From: Calditrichota bacterium
GTDB lineage: Bacteria; Calditrichota; Calditrichia; Calditrichales; Calditrichaceae
Assembly: GCA_024278715.1 (NCBI GenBank)
Contig: JAJRSN010000216.1
Coordinates: forward strand, 1 to 10,126
Length of the DNA: 10,126 nucleotides
Reading direction: 5' to 3'
Of the stretch, positions 7,664 through 10,126 are shown one piece after another; position 1 is the first letter of the stretch, and every line of letters begins with the position of its first letter. The position numbers and the translations under genes were made by a program. Below the pieces are notes generated by a model, which saw only the letters and a program-made list of their open reading frames with translations, had not been told where the DNA came from and did not search any database.

Positions 7664-8941
7664 TCAGGACCTCCGGGGGCAGCGTTGTTCTTTAATGTGA
7701 CGCTCGAAATCTTCTCGATAATATTTTAAAGCGCTTTGCAAAGGTTCCATGGCGCCGGGCGCCAGAGCGCAAAATGTATTGCCTGGTCCAAGGGTCTTGG
7801 TCAAACCTTCCAGTATTTCCAGGTCTTCCGTTTTACCCTGACCGTCTTCGATTCGCGCTAAAATTTTTTCGGTCCAGGGCAAACCCTCGCGGCAGGGGGT
7901 GCACCATCCGCATGATTCCTGCGCGAAAAAGTGTTCCAAATTCAGAACCATGCCCACGACGCAGGTTTTATCGTCCAATACGATCATGGTGCCGGTGCCG
8001 AGACGGCTTCCTGCTTTTTCCACTCCGGCGTAATCCAGCTTGATATCAAGATGTTCTTCGGTCAAAAAATCGGTGGAAGCGCCGCCGGGCAGCAAACCTC
8101 TGAATTTTAAACCGTCCTGCATTCCGCCGGCGTATTCTTCCAGCACTTCTTTTAAAGTGACGCCCAGCGGCAATTCCCATAAGCCGGGTTTTTTAACTTT
8201 TCCGCTGACGCCGAATATTTTGGTTCCGCCGTCTTCGCTCAGACTGATTTTTTTGTACCAGTCGGCGCCGTTACGCAAGATGTGAGGAACGTTGCAAAGA
8301 GTTTCGATATTATTTACGATGGTCGGCTTTCCGAAAAGCCCGCTGGTTTGCGGAAAGGGAGGTTTGGCTCGCGGGTTGGCTCTTTTTCCCTCCAGTGAAT
8401 TCAGAAGCGCCGTCTCTTCGCCGCAGATATATCTTCCTGCGCTGGTGTGCAGGTACAAATCAAAATCGAAGCCGCTGCCTAAAATGTTTTTCCCCAGCAG
8501 ACCGGCTTGGTATGCTTCGGCAAGGGCTTTTCGGATTATTTTCTCGCCTTTTTTGTAAGCCCAACGCAAAAAGATGTAACCGATTTCGGCTTGAATGGCG
8601 TAGGCGCTGATGATCATGCCTTCGATTAACTGATGAGGATTGCCTTCCACAAGCAAGCGGTCTTTAAACGTGCCGGGTTCCATCTCGTCGCCGTTGGCAA
8701 TCAAATACCTGGGACGGGGAGCGTCGTCACCAATCGGGACAAAACTCCATTTTAAGCCGGTGGGAAAACCCGCACCGCCGCGCCCTCTTAAATGAGCGCG
8801 TTTAACGACATCCTGAACCTCTTTTGGGGACATCTTCAGGGCTGCTTTTAACCCTTCGTAACCGCCGTGTTTTTGGTACTCGGTTAAGCTAAGAGTTTCA
8901 CCGGGACGAATATGTTGTGTTAATGGTCTTTCCATGAGCAT
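7664..8941 (-). CDS. nuoF: NADH-quinone oxidoreductase subunit F (FMN, NADH binding, cluster N3)
   Basis: NuoF oxidises NADH at its FMN and passes electrons to cluster N3. The protein has 425 residues (E. coli 445; the difference is mainly a shorter C-terminus). The glycine-rich FMN/NADH loop is RGRGGAGFPTGLKW (52-65). The flavin-site block is NGDEMEPGTFKDR (83-95), with E86 matching E. coli E95. A second nucleotide loop is HTSAGRYICGEETAL (165-179), with the glutamate pair E175-E176. N3 ligands are C344, C347, C350 in ESCGWCTPCREG and C391 in TFCALAPGA. Two small residues in these loops differ from the usual form: G84 for Ala and S167 for Gly. The ATG at 8941-8939 has no clear ribosome site; a second ATG at 8935-8933 (M3) is equally possible. 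nuoE ends 12 bases upstream, and the stop touches nuoG. Confidence 0.98.
   Translation of the reverse strand: MLMERPLTQHIRPGETLSLTEYQKHGGYEGLKAALKMSPKEVQDVVKRAHLRGRGGAGFPTGLKWSFVPIGDDAPRPRYLIANGDEMEPGTFKDRLLVEGNPHQLIEGMIISAYAIQAEIGYIFLRWAYKKGEKIIRKALAEAYQAGLLGKNILGSGFDFDLYLHTSAGRYICGEETALLNSLEGKRANPRAKPPFPQTSGLFGKPTIVNNIETLCNVPHILRNGADWYKKISLSEDGGTKIFGVSGKVKKPGLWELPLGVTLKEVLEEYAGGMQDGLKFRGLLPGGASTDFLTEEHLDIKLDYAGVEKAGSRLGTGTMIVLDDKTCVVGMVLNLEHFFAQESCGWCTPCREGLPWTEKILARIEDGQGKTEDLEILEGLTKTLGPGNTFCALAPGAMEPLQSALKYYREDFERHIKEQRCPRRS
7670..7674 (-). promoter_or_regulatory. Shine-Dalgarno site of nuoG inside the end of nuoF
   Basis: On the minus strand this reads GGAGG, six bases before the nuoG ATG. 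It lies in the final codons of nuoF, whose TGA stop touches the ATG. The arrangement points to reinitiation or coupling between the NADH-binding subunit and its partner, and it decides the nuoG start. Confidence 0.82.
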
Positions 8942-8953
8942 TCATCTTGTTCG

Positions 8954-9430
8954 TTATTTGTATTTCTCTAAAATTTCATCGATCTTTTGCGCGGTTAATT
9001 TTCCGTGAAGATCGTTGTCGATCATCATTGCCGGAGCCCGGTCGCAGGCGCCGAGACAGGGAATGGTCAATAATGTGAATTTGCCGTCTTTTGTGGTTTG
9101 ACCGGGTTCGATTTTTAACTTTGCCTTGAGACGATCCATTATGCTCTCGTAACCCATAATCCAGCAGCTTACGCTGTCGCAAAGCAGAATTACATGTTCG
9201 CCGACCGGTTTCCGAAAAATCAAATTGTAAAAAGTGGCAACGCTATCCACTTCGTCTGGGGTCATCTCCAAAAATTCCGCAATGTCCTTTACGTTCTCGT
9301 CGGAAACATACCCGCGATGACTTTGAACAACCTTCAGCGCTTCGATGACCGCAGCCTGTTTGCGCGGATAGTGCCGCGAATGTTCTTCTATCTCTGTTCG
9401 CTCTTTATCTGATAGCATAGTTCTATCCAT
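8954..9430 (-). CDS. nuoE: NADH-quinone oxidoreductase subunit E (thioredoxin-like, cluster N1a)
   Basis: NuoE (24-kDa subunit homologue) binds NuoF and carries the [2Fe-2S] cluster N1a near the flavin. The protein has 158 residues (E. coli 166). An N-terminal helical bundle (about 1-75), containing HRGYVSDENVKDIAEFLEM and VDSVATFYNLIF, precedes a thioredoxin-like domain. The four ligands are C84 and C89 in CDSVSCWIMGYE and C125 and C129 in CLGACDRAPAMMIDNDLHG. The C89-to-Gly spacing and the SV between the first pair follow the E. coli form. The ATG at 9430-9428 has only a weak AGG about eleven bases upstream, inside the end of nuoD. An ATG four codons later has nothing better, so the first is preferred. 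The gaps are 8 bases to nuoD and 12 to nuoF. Confidence 0.98.
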   Translation of the reverse strand: MDRTMLSDKERTEIEEHSRHYPRKQAAVIEALKVVQSHRGYVSDENVKDIAEFLEMTPDEVDSVATFYNLIFRKPVGEHVILLCDSVSCWIMGYESIMDRLKAKLKIEPGQTTKDGKFTLLTIPCLGACDRAPAMMIDNDLHGKLTAQKIDEILEKYK

Positions 9431-9438
9431 GAATTTGT

Positions 9439-10126
9439 TTACCTGTCAACATCTGCCAAAACGTAATCGATGGTGGCTAAAATAGCCAGTAAATCCGCAA
9501 TAGTGTGCCCGCGGCTGATGTAAGGCACCATTTGAATGTGCGGAAAAGACGGAGTGCGAACGCGCGTCCGGTAAGAGGTCGTTCCTCCGTCGCTTACCAG
9601 ATAGTAGCCGTTATTGCCTTTTGTGGCTTCAATCCCGAAAAAGGCTTCGCCCGCCGGAATCACAGGTCCCCATGAAACATTCACAAAGTGATTGATCAGG
9701 GTTTCGATGTCCTTCATGGTTTGTTCTTTACGCGGAGGCGTTGTAATCGGATGATCCGATTTGTAGGGACCTTCGGGCATAACGTTTACGCACTGCTCAA
9801 TAATTCGAAGGCTCTGGCGCATTTCCTCGACACGCACCACGGCGCGATCGTAACAATCGCCGTTTTGTCCGATGGGAATATCGAATTCAAATTGATCGTA
9901 GCCGGAATAGGGACGTTTTTTACGAAAATCCCACTCAAAACCGGTGGCGCGCAAACCGGGTCCCGTAACGCCCCATTCGATAGCTTCTTCGGTTGTGTAA
10001 CAGCCTATTCCGACGGTACGCGCTTTAATGATGCGGTTTTTCATTACCAATTTATCGTAAGTTTTTAATTGTTTCGGGAAGAAATCGATGAAATCTTTTA
10101 CGAGTTTTTCCCAGCCCTTTGGTAAA
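9439..10126 (-). CDS. nuoD: NADH-quinone oxidoreductase subunit D, or D domain of a fused NuoCD (C-terminal part; 5' end beyond base 10126)
   Basis: NuoD (49-kDa subunit homologue) forms the quinone-reduction site with NuoB and NuoH and descends from a [NiFe]-hydrogenase large subunit. The frame stays open to the window edge, giving about 228 C-terminal residues of roughly 400 for NuoD or 600 for NuoCD. The edge codons read LPKGWEKLVKDFIDFFPKQ, which matches the same region of E. coli NuoCD, so no real start lies in this stretch; the TTG at 10050 and the ATG at 10044 are internal. Family blocks are ARTVGIG, GPGLRATG, YSGYDQFEFDIP, DCYDRAVVRVEEMRQSLRII, SDHPITTPP, SYRTRVRTPSFPHIQ and the C-terminal DVDR that nearly all NuoD proteins share. 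The N-terminal quinone-site His and Tyr are outside the window. Whether NuoC is fused cannot be seen; the strong E. coli likeness makes fusion likely. Confidence 0.96.
   Translation of the reverse strand, partial: LPKGWEKLVKDFIDFFPKQLKTYDKLVMKNRIIKARTVGIGCYTTEEAIEWGVTGPGLRATGFEWDFRKKRPYSGYDQFEFDIPIGQNGDCYDRAVVRVEEMRQSLRIIEQCVNVMPEGPYKSDHPITTPPRKEQTMKDIETLINHFVNVSWGPVIPAGEAFFGIEATKGNNGYYLVSDGGTTSYRTRVRTPSFPHIQMVPYISRGHTIADLLAILATIDYVLADVDR

Noticed and set aside
10042..10050. Start of nuoD at the TTG (10050) or ATG (10044)
   Set aside because: The frame stays open to the window edge, and the upstream codons encode conserved NuoD sequence (LPKGWEKLVKDF), so these are internal codons.
9688..10068. 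Plus-strand open frame of 126 codons opposite nuoD
   Set aside because: It is fully inside the conserved nuoD region on the other strand, with no family resemblance.
1..10126. Embedded cargo gene, mobile element, CRISPR array or defence system
   Set aside because: Nuo coding sequence fills the window apart from gaps of at most 51 bases; no terminal repeats, transposase or spaced repeats were seen.

Overview
The window is one uninterrupted piece of a bacterial respiratory complex I operon (proton-pumping NADH:quinone oxidoreductase, type I, nuo). All genes lie on the minus strand, so transcription runs from base 10126 towards base 1. In transcription order the window holds the 3' part of nuoD (or of a fused nuoCD), complete nuoE, nuoF, nuoG, nuoH, nuoI, nuoJ, nuoK and nuoL, and the first 225 codons of nuoM. 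This is the order found in Escherichia coli. nuoA, nuoB and nuoC should lie beyond base 10126, and the rest of nuoM plus nuoN beyond base 1.

The genes are packed very tightly: two ATGA stop/start overlaps (nuoJ/nuoK and nuoL/nuoM), a zero-base junction (nuoF/nuoG), a one-base junction (nuoK/nuoL), and otherwise gaps of 5 to 51 bases. Several Shine-Dalgarno sequences sit inside the end of the preceding gene. I see no promoter, terminator, RNA gene, repeat, insertion sequence or CRISPR array, and there is no stretch of 300 bases without a gene. The longest gap is the 51 bases between nuoI and nuoJ.

The products form a working set. NuoE, NuoF and NuoG make the NADH-oxidising arm: FMN, [2Fe-2S] clusters N1a and N1b, and [4Fe-4S] clusters N3, N4, N5 and the off-path N7. 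NuoI (N6a, N6b) and NuoD link this arm to the quinone site. NuoH, J, K, L and M form the membrane arm. Cluster ligands and the charged residues of the proton path are present wherever the window covers them, so the complex looks functional.

The proteins resemble the E. coli-type complex I closely. NuoG has all four N7 cysteines at the same residue numbers as in E. coli and appears to keep the long C-terminal insertion known from the E. coli enzyme. The NuoD and NuoM parts also match E. coli closely by memory. Base composition looks like the mid-40s percent G+C by eye (not counted). NuoF, NuoH and others differ enough from enterics that I suspect a mesophilic or thermophilic bacterium outside the Enterobacteria; Calditrichota or a related phylum is possible, but this is a weak guess.

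I looked for an undescribed system on both strands and found none. The findings are modest points about subunit type and a few residue changes.
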